Shown here: piece by piece, positions 63,829 through 64,000 of the stretch | Layout: every line of letters begins with the position of its first letter | Numbering within the stretch: the stretch's first letter is position 1 | Origin: Streptomyces sp. NBC_00568 | Lineage (GTDB): Bacteria > Actinomycetota > Actinomycetes > Streptomycetales > Streptomycetaceae | Length of the DNA stretch: 64,000 nt | Assembly: GCF_026341855.1 (NCBI RefSeq) | Contig: NZ_JAPENW010000001.1 | Coordinates: 1,984,001-2,048,000 of the forward strand | Reading direction: 5' to 3' | Notes under the pieces: generated by a model | What the model saw: only the letters and a program-made list of their open reading frames with translations | What the model was told of the DNA's origin: nothing | Databases searched by the model: none | Position numbers and translations under genes: made by a program

Positions 63829-63957
63829 GTGATTGAGTCAATAGCGGATAACATTCCAGCCAGCATGTCGCCGGAATCGGCCATTCTCGCCGACCGGCTC
63901 TGTCGCCCGTCGTTCTCCCTCGCCGCGCGTGCCGCGGCGGTGCCGGCAGACCGGTAA
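63829..63957 (+). CDS. Candidate 42-residue peptide gene
   Basis: GTG at 63829 after a strong SD (GGGGGAG, 8-nt spacing), TAA at 63955. The peptide begins VIESIADNIPASMSPES and is mildly amphipathic, ending RAAAVPADR. It is divergent from the cluster. It could be a short regulator, leader peptide or precursor peptide, or a chance ORF; only the SD argues for a gene. A downstream gene would lie outside the window. Confidence 0.35.
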   Translation: MIESIADNIPASMSPESAILADRLCRPSFSLAARAAAVPADR

Positions 63958-64000
63958 CAGCCTGCGCCCGACGCAGGTCCCCGCGGCCGACGGGTCCACC

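Noticed and set aside
63516..63884. Minus-strand ORF in the cluster upstream region
   Set aside because: No SD or family match and it covers the repeat region; likely chance.

Overview
The window is high-GC actinobacterial DNA, almost certainly Streptomyces. Supporting signs are the GC-saturated third codon positions, GTG and leaderless starts, and the gene set: a propionyl/acyl-CoA carboxylase with a short epsilon subunit, a class III adenylate cyclase, an LAxTG sorting signal and an XRE regulator of the Streptomyces TPR type. No rRNA, tRNA, CRISPR array or intact transposase was found.

Layout. (1) 1-5 kb looks accessory: a TPR-containing regulator remnant running off the left edge, a DUF4291 protein, a PAS-PAS-GAF-SpoIIE phosphatase with a built-in ATPase domain, and a secreted serine hydrolase. 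(2) 6.5-18.4 kb holds a membrane protein, an Mrr-TerD fusion, a zinc alcohol dehydrogenase divergent from an XRE regulator, a monooxygenase-globin fusion, a MacB-like ABC pair, a lipoprotein L,D-transpeptidase, an acidic protein, a small LAxTG wall protein and a DUF2625 protein. (3) 18.6-24.8 kb holds a DEAD-box helicase, a cold-shock protein with a structured leader, hutH, a GAF-GGDEF protein and an enoyl-CoA hydratase. (4) 25-37 kb holds a repeat-rich membrane protein, a 220-bp MITE-like element touching the stop codon of the adenylate cyclase, then birA, pccB, pccE, a GDSL hydrolase, a mini membrane protein, maf, a membrane protein and accA2. BirA biotinylates AccA2, and AccA2, PccB and PccE form one carboxylase. 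(5) 37-52 kb holds TetR and DeoR regulators, an LpdA-type quinone reductase, and a purine deoxynucleoside salvage set: pnp and a phosphohexomutase, and about 5 kb further on deoC with two aldehyde dehydrogenases. The pnp and deoC promoters share the same 14-bp palindromic sequence, which suggests one regulon.

(6) 52.6-63.3 kb is the most unusual region: ten same-strand, mostly overlapping genes coding for an SDR, a YciI-like protein with a Gly-Thr repeat tail, an aminotransferase, an ATP-grasp ligase, a luciferase-like monooxygenase, a flavin reductase, a GH3-type adenylating amide synthetase, an alpha/beta hydrolase, an enolase-superfamily enzyme and an FAH-superfamily enzyme. Two unrelated amide-forming enzymes beside an aminotransferase and a two-component flavin monooxygenase suggest a biosynthetic pathway for a small modified amino-acid amide. 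I do not recognise the cluster. Four short repeats with an exact 20-bp period lie upstream of its first gene.

All coordinates and motif reads were made by eye from the sequence. Family names rest on recognition of motifs, not on database searches.
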